DNA of 64,000 nt, from NCBI GenBank assembly GCA_016867265.1, contig VGJW01000016.1, forward strand, positions 18,071 through 82,070, read 5' to 3'. The DNA comes from Candidatus Tanganyikabacteria bacterium. Its GTDB lineage: Bacteria; Cyanobacteriota; Sericytochromatia; S15B-MN24; VGJW01. Positions 1 to 8,246 of this stretch are shown piece after piece. A program made the translations under genes and the position numbers. A model generated the notes under the pieces. It searched no databases. It had not been told where the DNA came from and worked only from the letters and a program-made list of their open reading frames with translations. How positions within the stretch are numbered: position 1 is the stretch's first letter; each line of letters starts with the position of its first letter.

Positions 1-1005
1 GACCGGCCATCGCCACTGCGTCGCGACCTTGCCCAACTCATCGACGGCGGCCGCGTAGTAGTAGTCGAACGCCATGTAATCCATCGTGCGCCGTGGTTGG
101 GATTCGGGCGTGTCCCGCCAGGCCAACAGGGCATCGCCGAACTTCTCGGTCGGATCGTCCACCGGCACCATCAGGGTCGTGGCCTTGCCGCTGCGCCGCA
201 AGAACATGAAGAGGTTGGTCGAGACCCGCGCCGACGGATCCTCGGCGTGCAGGGCGTCATAGGCTTGCACGTGGGCCTCGGCCATGTGGTTGAGTGCCCG
301 CGCGAAGGCCACGGGATTGACCTGTCCCGGTGGCACGATGCCCAGCAGGTAGCCATTCAGGGCCTCGATGTTGGCCTCGTTGATGGTGATCCACAGGATG
401 TCCCGGCCCTTGAGTGCCTTGGCGACCACCGCCGCATACCGACCGAAAGCGGGGACCAGCCCGGGACGTTCCCACCCCTTGCCGCCATTGCCGTCCGGCA
501 TGAGCGAGAGGGGCGGGTCATAGAAGGCGGCCCGTCCCTTGCGGGCGCCGTAGGGGAGTGTCGTCGTATCGGCCCAGGCCGGATAGGAAAAGTGGTAGAG
601 CGTCAAGATGGGCTGGAGGCCCTTGCTCCGGCAGTGGTCGACCACCTTGGCGTAGCGGGCGAGGGCCGCCTGGTTGAATACGCCCGGCCGGGGTTCGATC
701 CGGGACCACTCGAGGCTCATCCGAAAGGCATTGGCTCCCGAAGCCGCAGCCAGGTCGACGTCCTCCTCATAACGATCCCACGATGCCGTGGCCTTGCCGG
801 CCGGCTCCTTGGCACGTCCGGCGCGCTCGAAGACTCGCCAGGAGGAGTCTTCGAGGCCTTCTTCATTCTGGATGGCCGCCATGGCGACGCCCCAGAGGAA
901 GCCCTTGTCGAAGCCGAGTTCGGCCGGTTGGGAGCCTGCAGGTCCTGCGGCCAGCAGGCCAAGTGCCATCAGGCAGGGCAGAATGCGTCGAAGGATCGGT
1001 GGCAT
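1..1005 (-). CDS. GH1-family glycosidase (beta-glucosidase-like), 3' end outside window
   Basis: Secreted family 1 glycoside hydrolase, expected to hydrolyse beta-glycosides with retention. The first ~25 residues form a Sec signal peptide with an Ala/Leu core. The GH1 start follows (FLWGVAMAAIQNEEG), then SFxxEWSRIEPRPG-type residues (SLEWSRIEPRPG). The acid/base region reads ITINEAN: the catalytic Glu is present but the usual Pro after it is Ala. The nucleophile region (ENG) lies beyond the left edge, so about 335 residues are visible and activity cannot be judged fully. The ATG overlaps the TGA of the upstream GH1 gene (TGATG), so the two are probably translationally coupled. It looks like a tandem duplicate that has diverged. 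Confidence 0.85.
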   Translation of the reverse strand, partial: MPPILRRILPCLMALGLLAAGPAGSQPAELGFDKGFLWGVAMAAIQNEEGLEDSSWRVFERAGRAKEPAGKATASWDRYEEDVDLAAASGANAFRMSLEWSRIEPRPGVFNQAALARYAKVVDHCRSKGLQPILTLYHFSYPAWADTTTLPYGARKGRAAFYDPPLSLMPDGNGGKGWERPGLVPAFGRYAAVVAKALKGRDILWITINEANIEALNGYLLGIVPPGQVNPVAFARALNHMAEAHVQAYDALHAEDPSARVSTNLFMFLRRSGKATTLMVPVDDPTEKFGDALLAWRDTPESQPRRTMDYMAFDYYYAAAVDELGKVATQWRWPV

Positions 1006-2429
1006 CAGGGGCGTGCGGTGGGCCGCGGATACTGCTCGAGCAGGGAGGGGGGCACGTCGTTGCCCGTGGCGATGGCGCGATAGGCCTCCACCGCTGGCGT
1101 GGACTTGCGCCTCAGCAGCGGATCGCGAGGATCCACCTCGTAGAGGCCGAACCTTGGACGATAGCTGCCCCATTCGTAGTTGTCGAGGAGCGACCAATGG
1201 ATGTAGCCGAGGCATGGCACGCCCTCGGCAATGGCGCGGCGTACCTGGTCCGCGTGCTGGACCAGAAAGGCTTCGCGGCTCCAGCCGTCCGCCCGTGGCT
1301 TGCCATCGTCCGTCGCCATGCCGTTCTCGGCGATCAGCAGGGGCAGGCCGGTCCGGCTGGCGTGGACCTTCATCGCCGTGAACAGGCCTTCGGGACGCAG
1401 GGCCCATTCCCATTGGCGCGCCATGCGCTGCACCTCGGTCCATCGCCAGGCGTAGTAGTAGTCGAAGGCCATGAAATCGAGTTTGCGGGTGCCCTGGCCC
1501 AGCGTGCTTCTGCCCAACATCAGATTCAGGCCCTGCCAGTCCATCAAGCGGTCCAGCATCTCCCGGGCGGGATCCCCCGGGAAGACGGCGGCCGGGTCCG
1601 AGACGTGCGCCAGGTCGAAGAAGTTCGTCGAGACGATGGCATCGGGGTCTTCCTGATGGATGGCGTCATACGCAAGGACGTGGCCGAGCGTCATGTGCCG
1701 GGTGACGGCGGAAGCTGCGCCCGGATTGACCTTGCCCGGCGGGAACACGCCCGTCAGGTAGCCCAGGATGACCTGGGTGTTCGGCTCGTTCAGGGTGATC
1801 CAGTAGCGGACGTCAGGGCCGAACTCTCGCGCGGCGAAACGGGCGAATTGCTCGAAGGCTGCCGCCGTGTGCAGGTCCTCCCAGCCGGGATAGCCGCCGG
1901 TTGTCTGCTTGTAGGTATCGAGCCAGGCCGGATAGGCGAAGTGGTGCAGGGTCACGATGGGTTCCAGACCGCGGGCCCGTGCGGCGCGGATCATGGTCCG
2001 GTAGCGCGCGACGGCCGTCCCGTCCACCACGCCGGGACGCGGTTCGATCCGCGCCCACTCGATCGAGAAGCGGAAGGCGTTCAGGCCCATGCCGCGCGCA
2101 AGGTCGAAGTCCTCGGCGTAGCGGTTCCACGAGTCCGTGGCACGGCCCGGCAGGGCTGTCGTACGCCCGGCCTCGGCCCATGCCGCCCAGTTCGAGACCT
2201 TGTCGTGCCCCTCGACCTGATGTCCGGCCGTGGCGACACCCCAGAGGAAGCCCTGCGGGAAGCGGCTGCGCACGGTGCTGGGCTGCTCCTGCCGCGGGTC
2301 ACCGGGCAGCGCGGGCAGGTTGCCGGGCGGCAGACCACCAGGTCGCTGGGTGCAAGCCTGAATGCCCATGACCAGCAGGACCCGGGCGGCGAGGGCCGCC
2401 AGGCGTCGCTTGGGTTCCCGGGCGCGCAT
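1005..2429 (-). CDS. GH1-family glycosidase lipoprotein (beta-glucosidase-like)
   Basis: Family 1 retaining glycosidase of 474 residues, near the usual GH1 length plus a signal. The N-terminus is basic, then hydrophobic, ending in a lipobox-like IQAC (Cys26), so it is probably a lipoprotein. GH1 hallmarks: FLWGVATAGHQVEG near residue 50, acid/base Glu in WITLNEPN, and nucleophile Glu in LLIAENGMATDDG; the Thr normally before ENG is Ala. The C-terminal LGYIHWSLLDNYEW motif is intact. It is the first of two tandem GH1 genes and lies 47 bp downstream of an NHL-repeat lipoprotein on the same strand, suggesting a saccharide-related surface operon. Substrate cannot be read from the sequence. Confidence 0.93.
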   Translation of the reverse strand: MRAREPKRRLAALAARVLLVMGIQACTQRPGGLPPGNLPALPGDPRQEQPSTVRSRFPQGFLWGVATAGHQVEGHDKVSNWAAWAEAGRTTALPGRATDSWNRYAEDFDLARGMGLNAFRFSIEWARIEPRPGVVDGTAVARYRTMIRAARARGLEPIVTLHHFAYPAWLDTYKQTTGGYPGWEDLHTAAAFEQFARFAAREFGPDVRYWITLNEPNTQVILGYLTGVFPPGKVNPGAASAVTRHMTLGHVLAYDAIHQEDPDAIVSTNFFDLAHVSDPAAVFPGDPAREMLDRLMDWQGLNLMLGRSTLGQGTRKLDFMAFDYYYAWRWTEVQRMARQWEWALRPEGLFTAMKVHASRTGLPLLIAENGMATDDGKPRADGWSREAFLVQHADQVRRAIAEGVPCLGYIHWSLLDNYEWGSYRPRFGLYEVDPRDPLLRRKSTPAVEAYRAIATGNDVPPSLLEQYPRPTARP

Positions 2430-2476
2430 GGGGAGTCTGTCCTTGGTTGTCGTCCGGACGATCGCCCGGCTTGCTT

Positions 2477-3403
2477 TCAGGGCTGGTTGACCCGCAGGCG
2501 CACCGTCCGGGCGGCCGTGGCGCACCAGAGGCTTTCCCCGCCATCCCCGCACAGGGCCGTGATGGGTTCGACCCCGTCGAGAAGGACCTTGGTGCCGCCT
2601 CCTCGCCAACCGATGATCGCAAGGCCGCGCGCCGCGACGAGCGTGCCGTCCCCCAACCACGCCAAGCCCGAGATGCCGGTCTCGGGCCAGCGGGCGATGC
2701 GGTCGCCGGGGCCGGATACCACGACGCCGTGCCGGCCATCGGCCACCGCGAGCCGGGCATCCGGAGCGACGGCGAGGGCGCCCGGTTCCGGCAGCGGCAG
2801 GCGCAGGGGGGTGGGTTGGTCGGGCCAGGCACCCTTGAGCCCGGACCCCAGAACCGTATCGATCCGGCCTTCTGCGTCGATGCGGCGTACGCGACGGAAG
2901 CCGGGGTCCGCCAGCCACGTGTCTCCCCCGAGGGTCGCCAGGGCCGCCGGACGGGAAAGCTGCGCCCCGACGGCCCTGGCCCGGTCGCCAATGGGCTGGA
3001 AGTCCGTCCCTGACCCTGCGAATACCGTGGTGATGGCCGGCTGCCCGGGGGAGACCCGCCAGACCCGGTGGTGGCCGGGATCGGAGATGAGCAGGCTGCC
3101 GTCCGGCGCCACGGCGAGCCCGGGAGGGGCTCCGAGTCGTGCCGGCAGCGTCAGGGGACGGATGCTCGCGCTTGCGACTCCGTCGGGCCGTTCCGCCAGC
3201 CAGGCGTGCCCGGCCCCGTCGACGCCCGCGAGAAAGGCGGTTCCGATGGCCAGTTGGCTGGCACCGGCCTCCATCGTATCGACCACGGTGAAGGTCGGCC
3301 ACGCAGGCTCTCGGGAGAGGCATCCGGCGACGAGCGCCAGCACGGGGGCCGTTGCGGCCACGCGCCGCAAGGCGGTGGCAAGGGCGTGACGGGCGGGGGG
3401 CAT
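2477..3403 (-). CDS. NHL-repeat lipoprotein
   Basis: A 308-residue predicted lipoprotein. The hydrophobic N-terminus ends in a lipobox (LVAGC) and the rest reads as a beta-propeller of NHL-type repeats: PPGLAVAPDGSLLISDPGHHRVWRV is the clearest, followed by ALATLGGDTWLADPGFRRVRRI and ALAVAPDARLAVADGRHGV. Such propellers bind proteins or ligands; no catalytic motif is seen. I chose the ATG at 3403 rather than one ten codons upstream because it gives a normal signal peptide and lies 7 nt after a TGCTAGGAT extended -10, so the mRNA may be leaderless. It precedes the two GH1 genes and may be co-transcribed with them. Confidence 0.82.
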   Translation of the reverse strand: MPPARHALATALRRVAATAPVLALVAGCLSREPAWPTFTVVDTMEAGASQLAIGTAFLAGVDGAGHAWLAERPDGVASASIRPLTLPARLGAPPGLAVAPDGSLLISDPGHHRVWRVSPGQPAITTVFAGSGTDFQPIGDRARAVGAQLSRPAALATLGGDTWLADPGFRRVRRIDAEGRIDTVLGSGLKGAWPDQPTPLRLPLPEPGALAVAPDARLAVADGRHGVVVSGPGDRIARWPETGISGLAWLGDGTLVAARGLAIIGWRGGGTKVLLDGVEPITALCGDGGESLWCATAARTVRLRVNQP

Positions 3404-3410
3404 AGGTCTG

Positions 3411-3419
3411 ATCCTAGCA
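3411..3419 (-). promoter_or_regulatory. extended -10 promoter (TGCTAGGAT) of NHL lipoprotein
   Basis: The minus strand reads TGCTAGGAT, a TGn-extended -10, and its last base is 7 nt before the ATG at 3403. That distance puts the transcription start at or next to the start codon, and no Shine-Dalgarno sequence fits in between. Confidence 0.5.
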
Positions 3420-3459
3420 GGGTCCGCCTGCATGGTGGCCTAGCATGGCCCGGACGGGC

Positions 3460-3465
3460 TATATT
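3460..3465 (+). promoter_or_regulatory. -10-like TATATT upstream of the actin-like gene
   Basis: TATATT in an otherwise GC-rich 100-bp divergent gap between the NHL lipoprotein and the actin-like gene. No convincing -35 was found. It lies about 40 bp before the ATG at 3507 and 12 bp before a possible alternative ATG at 3477. Confidence 0.35.
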
Positions 3466-3506
3466 GGACAGGACACATGGTCCTTTCGGGGAGGTCTAAC
3501 GGTCGC

Positions 3507-4541
3507 ATGGAGCCCGTCACGCTTGGCGTCGACCTCGGTCGCAGCGAGATCCGCCTGTTCGACGGCGAGGCGCCGATCCACTACCCGGCGCTTGCAGGCG
3601 GTCCCGTGCGTTCGATCGCGCGCGGTTCTTCGCGTCATGTCGAGGACCATCCCCAGGACACCATGACGGTCCGGGCCGGGCGCCTGACCCATACCTTGGG
3701 TCGCCTGGCCCTCGAACAGCCGATGGTTTTCCCGGCATCGGGCGTCGACCTTTTCGAGGATGAGCTGGCGTTCGTGCACCTCCTTGGGGCCTTGGGCCTC
3801 GCGGCAAGGCACCATCGGGCCCAGGGCACGTTCCGTGTCCGCCTTGGCCTCGCGGTGCCGCAAATCCACGCCCGTCGCGAAGCGGAGCTCGAGGCATCGC
3901 TTGACGCCTGGCGCGGGGTGCATCGCTACGAGTTCTGCGGCCAGCCCGTGGCGGTGGCCATCGACCAGATTGATGTCCTGCCCCGGACCTTGGCCGCCGT
4001 CTACGCCGCCACCATGGACAGTGTCATCGATCCCGGTCCCGACACGACCCTCGGTGTGATCGATGCAGGCCACGTCGCGACGGACTGGATGGTTGCGCGC
4101 CTACCGCGCGAACTGCCGCGCTTCGGGGGCTTTACTCAGGCCGTGGCGGGCATTCGTCTGGTGGAGGCCGTCGAGGAGGTCCTGCGTGATGCAGGTGTTG
4201 TGCGCATCGACCCGATGGCGGCCCTCGAGGCCTCCCTCGATGGCGTCTACGTCGACGGTCGGGTGCGGGTCGAGATGCCCGAGGGCCTTTTGGACGAGAT
4301 CCTCGAGCTGATGGCCCAGCAGCTGGCTTTGACCCTGCGTCAGGCCTGGCGCGACCTGTCCGTCGACCAGGTGCTCCTGACGGGCGGCTTGGGTGCCCGG
4401 CTTGCGCCTTGGCTCGAGGGACACAAGGCCCTTCCCGGGTTGGTCGTGGCGGCGGAGCCGCGACACAGCGTCGTGCAGGGTGCTTATCACTTCGAGTTTC
4501 GGCAGCCTGGTCCGGAATCGGCTGCTCCGGTCGAGGCCTGA
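3507..4541 (+). CDS. ParM-like actin-family ATPase
   Basis: A 344-residue protein of the actin/Hsp70 ATPase fold, closest by motif to plasmid ParM/StbA and related bacterial actins. Phosphate-1 loop: GVDLGRSEIRLFDG at the N-terminus (D-x-G). Phosphate-2 loop: LGVIDAGHVATDWMV near residue 185. Adenosine-binding GG: VLLTGGLGARL near residue 295. Conserved Asp and Gly residues are retained, so nucleotide binding is likely. Filament formation is inference from family. The start at 3507 has a GGGGAGG Shine-Dalgarno 12 nt upstream; an in-frame ATG at 3477 would add ten residues. No ParR or parC-like repeats are nearby. It heads a tight run (6-nt and 2-nt gaps) with a coiled-coil protein and a lytic transglycosylase just before flgF. 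Confidence 0.75.
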   Translation: MEPVTLGVDLGRSEIRLFDGEAPIHYPALAGGPVRSIARGSSRHVEDHPQDTMTVRAGRLTHTLGRLALEQPMVFPASGVDLFEDELAFVHLLGALGLAARHHRAQGTFRVRLGLAVPQIHARREAELEASLDAWRGVHRYEFCGQPVAVAIDQIDVLPRTLAAVYAATMDSVIDPGPDTTLGVIDAGHVATDWMVARLPRELPRFGGFTQAVAGIRLVEAVEEVLRDAGVVRIDPMAALEASLDGVYVDGRVRVEMPEGLLDEILELMAQQLALTLRQAWRDLSVDQVLLTGGLGARLAPWLEGHKALPGLVVAAEPRHSVVQGAYHFEFRQPGPESAAPVEA

Positions 4542-4547
4542 TCCCGC

Positions 4548-5699
4548 GTGTTCCGGGACCTGCAGCGGCAGCTGGGGGAGCTCCTGGGGCGGACACCCGA
4601 CCCGCTGGGGGCCATCACGCCCGAGCAACTCAAGGTCGTCCTCAAGAACATCGAGACGCGCTACCACGATCTGCGTGAGGAGAACGGCCGGTTGCGCCGG
4701 CAGGCCGAGGAATCGCGGGCACTTGCCGAACGCCTCGAGGCGGAGCGCGATGTTGCCCAGAGAGAGGCCGAGCGCGGACCGGAGGCGATGTTGTCGCGGA
4801 TGGCCGAGATGCAGCGTGAACTCGTGGCCGCCCGGGATGGTCAGGAGCAGTTGGCGCACGAGGTGGCGCGCATGCGCGAGGCCGTGGGCGAGGCCGAGAG
4901 CGTGCGGGATCAGGCCCTTGCCGACGCCCGTGGCATGCAGGATCGCGTCCTTGCCCTCGAGGCGGAGCGTGACCGGCTGCTGGTGGCCGGGGAGCGTGCC
5001 GAGGAGGCGCGATCGGGTGCCGAGGAGGCGCGTGGCTTGATGGGGCAGGACCTGGATGCGGCCCGCGAGGAAAATGTTCGCCTGGGCCTGCGCCTCGAGG
5101 CGCTCGGGGCGGATCTGGCCGCCCGGGAAGAGGCCCTTGCTACCGAGCGCGAAGGTCGGGATGCGGCGCTTCGCCTGTTGGCTGCCGATCCCGAGAAGGA
5201 AGCCCTCAAGGAGCAGGTTCGTGAGCTCGAGGCTCGCGTGGCGGAGCTCGAGGCGCAGCTGGTGTCCCGGGAGGCCGAGCTGGCGGCCGAGGCCGTCCCT
5301 GTCGTCGATGAGGCCGTGCTGGCCGCGCAGCAGGCCGAAAGCCGGTTGCTCGAGGAGCGGCTGGCGCAGGCCGAGGGCCAGCGGGACGAACTGGGACGTA
5401 TCGTCGAGGCCCTGCGCGGGGAGCAGGATCGGCTGACTGCCGAGATGCGTCGCTTGGGCGAGGGGCAGGGGGACATCCAGGCGCGGATGTCCGACTTGTC
5501 GCTCAGGACGCGTCGCGAGCCTGCATCCCAGCCTGAGCTCGGCGACATGGGCGAGTTGCGTCGACAAATGGAGAATTTGGGGCACAAGCTGGACAGGATG
5601 GTACAGCAACGTGGTCCCGAGCGGGGTCGGCAGCGGGTCGCGAGGCCGGAGGCCGGCGCAGATCCCGCGCGCAAGCTGGATTGGTTGATGGGGCGCTGA
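4548..5699 (+). CDS. long coiled-coil protein (unknown function)
   Basis: A 383-residue protein with a GTG start 6 nt after the actin-like gene's stop. From about residue 40 to 330 it is nearly continuous charged heptad sequence rich in Glu, Arg, Ala and Leu, without membrane segments or signal peptide. The short N-terminus ([20 protein letters not shown]) and a basic C-terminal tail flank the coil. I do not recognise a family. Being between an actin-like ATPase and a peptidoglycan lytic enzyme, it could be a structural partner or linker of the filament, analogous to coiled-coil scaffolds of other bacterial cytoskeletons; this is inference. Long open frames on the opposite strand here are codon-usage shadows. 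Confidence 0.8.
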   Translation: MFRDLQRQLGELLGRTPDPLGAITPEQLKVVLKNIETRYHDLREENGRLRRQAEESRALAERLEAERDVAQREAERGPEAMLSRMAEMQRELVAARDGQEQLAHEVARMREAVGEAESVRDQALADARGMQDRVLALEAERDRLLVAGERAEEARSGAEEARGLMGQDLDAAREENVRLGLRLEALGADLAAREEALATEREGRDAALRLLAADPEKEALKEQVRELEARVAELEAQLVSREAELAAEAVPVVDEAVLAAQQAESRLLEERLAQAEGQRDELGRIVEALRGEQDRLTAEMRRLGEGQGDIQARMSDLSLRTRREPASQPELGDMGELRRQMENLGHKLDRMVQQRGPERGRQRVARPEAGADPARKLDWLMGR

Positions 5700-5701
5700 T
5701 C

Positions 5702-6247
5702 GTGCGTCCCGAAGGCCTCGACCTTGTCCTCGGGCGCATTCGCGACCTCGAGGATCGGCTTGGCTTGGCGCGGCGGCCGTCGGCAAGCCCAGAAGCGCCT
5801 GCCAAGGTCGCCTTTTCCTCGTCCGGCGCAGCCCCGGCGCAGCCCCAGGTCGGTGCCGCAGCCTTTCGTGATGCCATCTCGGCGGCGGCTCGCCATCAGG
5901 GCCTCGATCCCCGCTTGCTCGAGGCCGTCGTCGAGGCGGAGTCCGGCGGCAATCCCGCGGCCGTCTCGTCCAAAGGGGCCATGGGTCTGATGCAGCTGAT
6001 GCCCGGTACGGCGCGGGCGCTTGGCGTGTCACGCCCCCTTGACCCCGTCCAGAATCTGGAGGGCGGTGCCCGCTACCTTGCGGAGCAGGTCCGTACTTTC
6101 GGGTCTGTCGAGCATGCACTCGCCGCATACAACGCCGGTCCCCGGGCGGTGCGTCGCCACGGGGGCGTGCCGCCCTATCCCGAGACGACGAATTATGTGA
6201 CGAAGATCATGGAGCGCATGCGCGCCCGGGAGCCCGATTCCCGCTAA
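5702..6247 (+). CDS. lytic transglycosylase (SLT domain), no signal peptide
   Basis: A 181-residue protein whose C-terminal ~130 residues are a Slt70-type lytic transglycosylase domain, cutting the MurNAc-GlcNAc bond of peptidoglycan. Visible motifs: catalytic Glu in EAESGGNP (Glu80), [13 protein letters not shown], and [10 protein letters not shown]. The N-terminal ~50 residues are an amphipathic/low-complexity leader with no Sec signal, unusual for this enzyme class. I prefer the GTG at 5702, 2 nt after the coiled-coil stop and behind a GGGGCG ribosome site; a TTG at 5681 is also in frame. Because the nearby FlgJ lacks a muramidase domain, this may supply the wall-opening activity for the flagellar rod, exported by the flagellar system (inference). 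Confidence 0.88.
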   Translation: MRPEGLDLVLGRIRDLEDRLGLARRPSASPEAPAKVAFSSSGAAPAQPQVGAAAFRDAISAAARHQGLDPRLLEAVVEAESGGNPAAVSSKGAMGLMQLMPGTARALGVSRPLDPVQNLEGGARYLAEQVRTFGSVEHALAAYNAGPRAVRRHGGVPPYPETTNYVTKIMERMRAREPDSR

Positions 6248-6272
6248 AGTCCGCCGGGTGACCTGCCGAACA
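6245..6272 (+). promoter_or_regulatory. putative sigma-28 (FliA) promoter of flgF-flgG
   Basis: TAAA at 6245-6248 and GCCGAACA at 6265-6272, separated by 16 nt. It matches the flagellar sigma-28 pattern (TAAA, GCCGATAA) in the -35 and in six of eight -10 positions. The TAAA includes the stop codon of the transglycosylase gene. A second copy with the same spacing and a similar spacer lies before flgM. Confidence 0.6.
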
Positions 6273-6308
6273 TAAAAACGTCAGCACGACTTATGTCAGG
6301 GAGGTCCG

Positions 6309-7073
6309 ATGATCCGGGGCATCTACACGGCCGCATCCGCGATGCTGGTCCAGATGGGTCTTCAGGACGTCGTCGGTAACAACCTGGCCAATGCGAACAC
6401 CACGGCCTACAAGCGGGACGAAGTGTCCTTCAAGGCTCGGATCGACAAGACGATGTACCGCGTGGGCATGGGGCCCGGTGGTCCTGTCGACGGCAGGACG
6501 CTCATCGGCAAGCTCTCGACGGGCTCGCAGGTCGCCGAGATTCGCCCCAATATGGCCCAAGGCGAGATTCGCCCCACCGACAACCCGCTGGACCTGGCGC
6601 TGCGTGGCAAGGGTTTCTTCCTTGTCGAGGACATGGATGGCCAACAGTATCTGACGCGCGTCGGCAGCTTCATGGTGGATCGGGATCGTCGTCTGGTGGA
6701 CGGCACCGGCGCGCTGGTCGTGGGTGAGGCAGGTCCCATCACCATGCCTGCGCAGGCCACCGTCCTGATCAGTCAGGAGGGTGTGGTCACCGCGAGCAAC
6801 AAGGTCGTGGGCCGTCTCGCCCTGCGTGAGGTGGCCCGGCCCGCCGAACAGCTCGAGAAGACCGGCGTAGGTCGGTTTCGTCTGAAGGCGGGCGAGATGA
6901 TTGCCAGCAAGTCCGAGGTGCACCAGGGCTACCTCGAGGCTTCCGATGTCTCGCCGACGCACGAGATGGTCAAGATGGTGACGGCGATGCGTACTTACGA
7001 GAGCTCGTCAAAGGCGATGCAGACGCACGACGAGCTCCTTGGCAAGGCTGTCAACGAGTTGGGCAGGGTCTAG
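6309..7073 (+). CDS. flgF: flagellar basal-body rod protein FlgF
   Basis: Proximal-rod component of the flagellar basal body, 254 residues, normal for FlgF. The N-terminal rod motif is clear (YTAASAMLVQMGLQDVVGNNLANANTTAYK), the centre has the FlgE/F/G D1 domain (TDNPLDLALRGKGFFLVE), and the C-terminal helix (VHQGYLEASDVS, then EMVKMVTAMRTYESSSKAM) is typical. A GGGAGG ribosome site lies 5 nt before the ATG. It ends in TAG, showing TAG is used as a real stop here. It is followed by flgG after 29 nt and preceded by a sigma-28-like promoter. Two adjacent FlgF/FlgG-type genes without flgA, flgH or flgI mean ring genes, if present, are elsewhere. Confidence 0.93.
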   Translation: MIRGIYTAASAMLVQMGLQDVVGNNLANANTTAYKRDEVSFKARIDKTMYRVGMGPGGPVDGRTLIGKLSTGSQVAEIRPNMAQGEIRPTDNPLDLALRGKGFFLVEDMDGQQYLTRVGSFMVDRDRRLVDGTGALVVGEAGPITMPAQATVLISQEGVVTASNKVVGRLALREVARPAEQLEKTGVGRFRLKAGEMIASKSEVHQGYLEASDVSPTHEMVKMVTAMRTYESSSKAMQTHDELLGKAVNELGRV

Positions 7074-7102
7074 GGACCCGAAGGTCAAGGAGAACCACCA
7101 CC

Positions 7103-7885
7103 ATGATGGGAGCACTCTACAGCGCGGCCTCCGGGATGAAGGCCCAGCAGCTGAACATCGACGTCATCTCCAACAACCTGGCGAACGTCAATACCGGTGG
7201 CTTCAAGAAGTCGCGGGCCGAGTTCCAGGACCTGCTCTACCGGACCATCGCCGAGGCCGGCGTCCCCGTCAGCGGAGGTTCCAACACCCCGGTCGGCACC
7301 CAGGTGGGTACGGGTACCCGTTCCATCGCCATCTCCAAGATCTTCAGCCAGGGCGACTTCAACCAGACGGACAATCCGCTGGACCTCACGATCGAGAACG
7401 ACGGCTTCTTCATCGTGCAGATGCCGGACGGCACGCAGTCCTACACCCGTGATGGCGCCCTCAAGATCGACCGCACCGGCCAGATCGTGACGGCCGAGGG
7501 CTATCCCCTCGTCCCCAACATCACCATTCCCCCCGGCGTAGTTCGCCCCAATGTCAGTCCCGAGGGCATCATCACCGCGACCGTCGCCGGCGTGAACACG
7601 ACGCTGGGTCAACTGCAGCTGGTGCGCTTCCTGAACCCCTCGGGCCTGAGCGCCGTGGGCCACAACCTGTTCAAGATCACGAACGCCTCCGGCGACCCGA
7701 TCCAGGGCTTGCCCGGCATCGACGGGATGGGCAGCGTGATGCAGGGCTACCTCGAGGGCTCCAATGTCCGTGTCGTCGATGAGATGGTCAACCTGATCGT
7801 CGCCCAGCGCGCTTACGAGGCCAACTCCAAGTCGATCCAGACCTCGGACGACATGCTGAGCCAGGCCAATACGCTGAAGCGGTAA
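7103..7885 (+). CDS. flgG: flagellar distal rod protein FlgG
   Basis: Distal rod protein, 260 residues, the standard FlgG size. N-terminal motif ALYSAASGMKAQQLNIDVIS with SNNLANVNTGGFKKSRAEF, central DFNQTDNPLDLTIENDGFF, and C-terminal GYLEGSNVRVVDEMVNLIVAQRAYEANSK are all canonical. The start MM has GGAGA about 10 nt upstream. It lies between flgF and flgJ in a co-oriented run; the neighbouring order is that of a rod/hook-junction operon. Confidence 0.97.
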   Translation: MMGALYSAASGMKAQQLNIDVISNNLANVNTGGFKKSRAEFQDLLYRTIAEAGVPVSGGSNTPVGTQVGTGTRSIAISKIFSQGDFNQTDNPLDLTIENDGFFIVQMPDGTQSYTRDGALKIDRTGQIVTAEGYPLVPNITIPPGVVRPNVSPEGIITATVAGVNTTLGQLQLVRFLNPSGLSAVGHNLFKITNASGDPIQGLPGIDGMGSVMQGYLEGSNVRVVDEMVNLIVAQRAYEANSKSIQTSDDMLSQANTLKR

Positions 7886-7898
7886 GGGCTGAGTCGCG

Positions 7899-8246
7899 AT
7901 GAACCTGTCGATCGGGCCCGGTACCGGCCGCACCTCCCCCGTCCCCGTCCTGGGGCCGGGGGCAGGTGCCGCCCCGGCGGGCAATCGCGCAGGCGCGAAG
8001 GACGAGCGCGGTCGGCTCGTGACGGCCGCCAAGGAGTTCGAGGCCATCCTCGTCCAGCACATGCTCGAGACGATGCGCAAGGCCAAGTTGGCGGAAGACC
8101 CGCTCGCCAAGGGCAACGCAGCCTCCATCATCCACTCGATGCAGGATGAGGCGATGGCGCGCTCGATCGCCAGTGGCAAGGGCCTGGGACTGGCGGACGC
8201 CATCGTCCGCGACCTGGACCTGCGGATGGCCAAGGCGCATCACTAA
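7899..8246 (+). CDS. flgJ: FlgJ-like rod-binding protein (single domain)
   Basis: A 115-residue protein matching only the N-terminal rod-binding domain of FlgJ: AAKEFEAILVQHMLETMRKAK followed by SIIHSMQDEAMARSIASGKGLGLADAI. The C-terminal muramidase domain found in gammaproteobacterial FlgJ is absent, as in many other phyla. It would cap the growing rod in the periplasm. The lytic activity is probably provided by a separate enzyme; the transglycosylase at 5702-6247 is the obvious candidate. The first ~35 residues are low complexity. It starts 13 nt after flgG. Confidence 0.9.
   Translation: MNLSIGPGTGRTSPVPVLGPGAGAAPAGNRAGAKDERGRLVTAAKEFEAILVQHMLETMRKAKLAEDPLAKGNAASIIHSMQDEAMARSIASGKGLGLADAIVRDLDLRMAKAHH

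Noticed and set aside
783..3389. 868-codon plus-strand open frame opposite the GH1 and NHL genes
   Set aside because: The minus-strand genes have catalytic motifs and signal peptides; this frame has none.
3507..4541. Plasmid partition locus
   Set aside because: There is no ParR-like gene nor tandem parC iterons beside the actin-like gene; its neighbours are chromosomal flagellar genes.
4101..6128. 675-codon open frame on the minus strand opposite the coiled-coil and actin genes
   Set aside because: It is antisense to genes with clear domains; no ribosome site or recognisable fold. High GC lengthens antisense frames.
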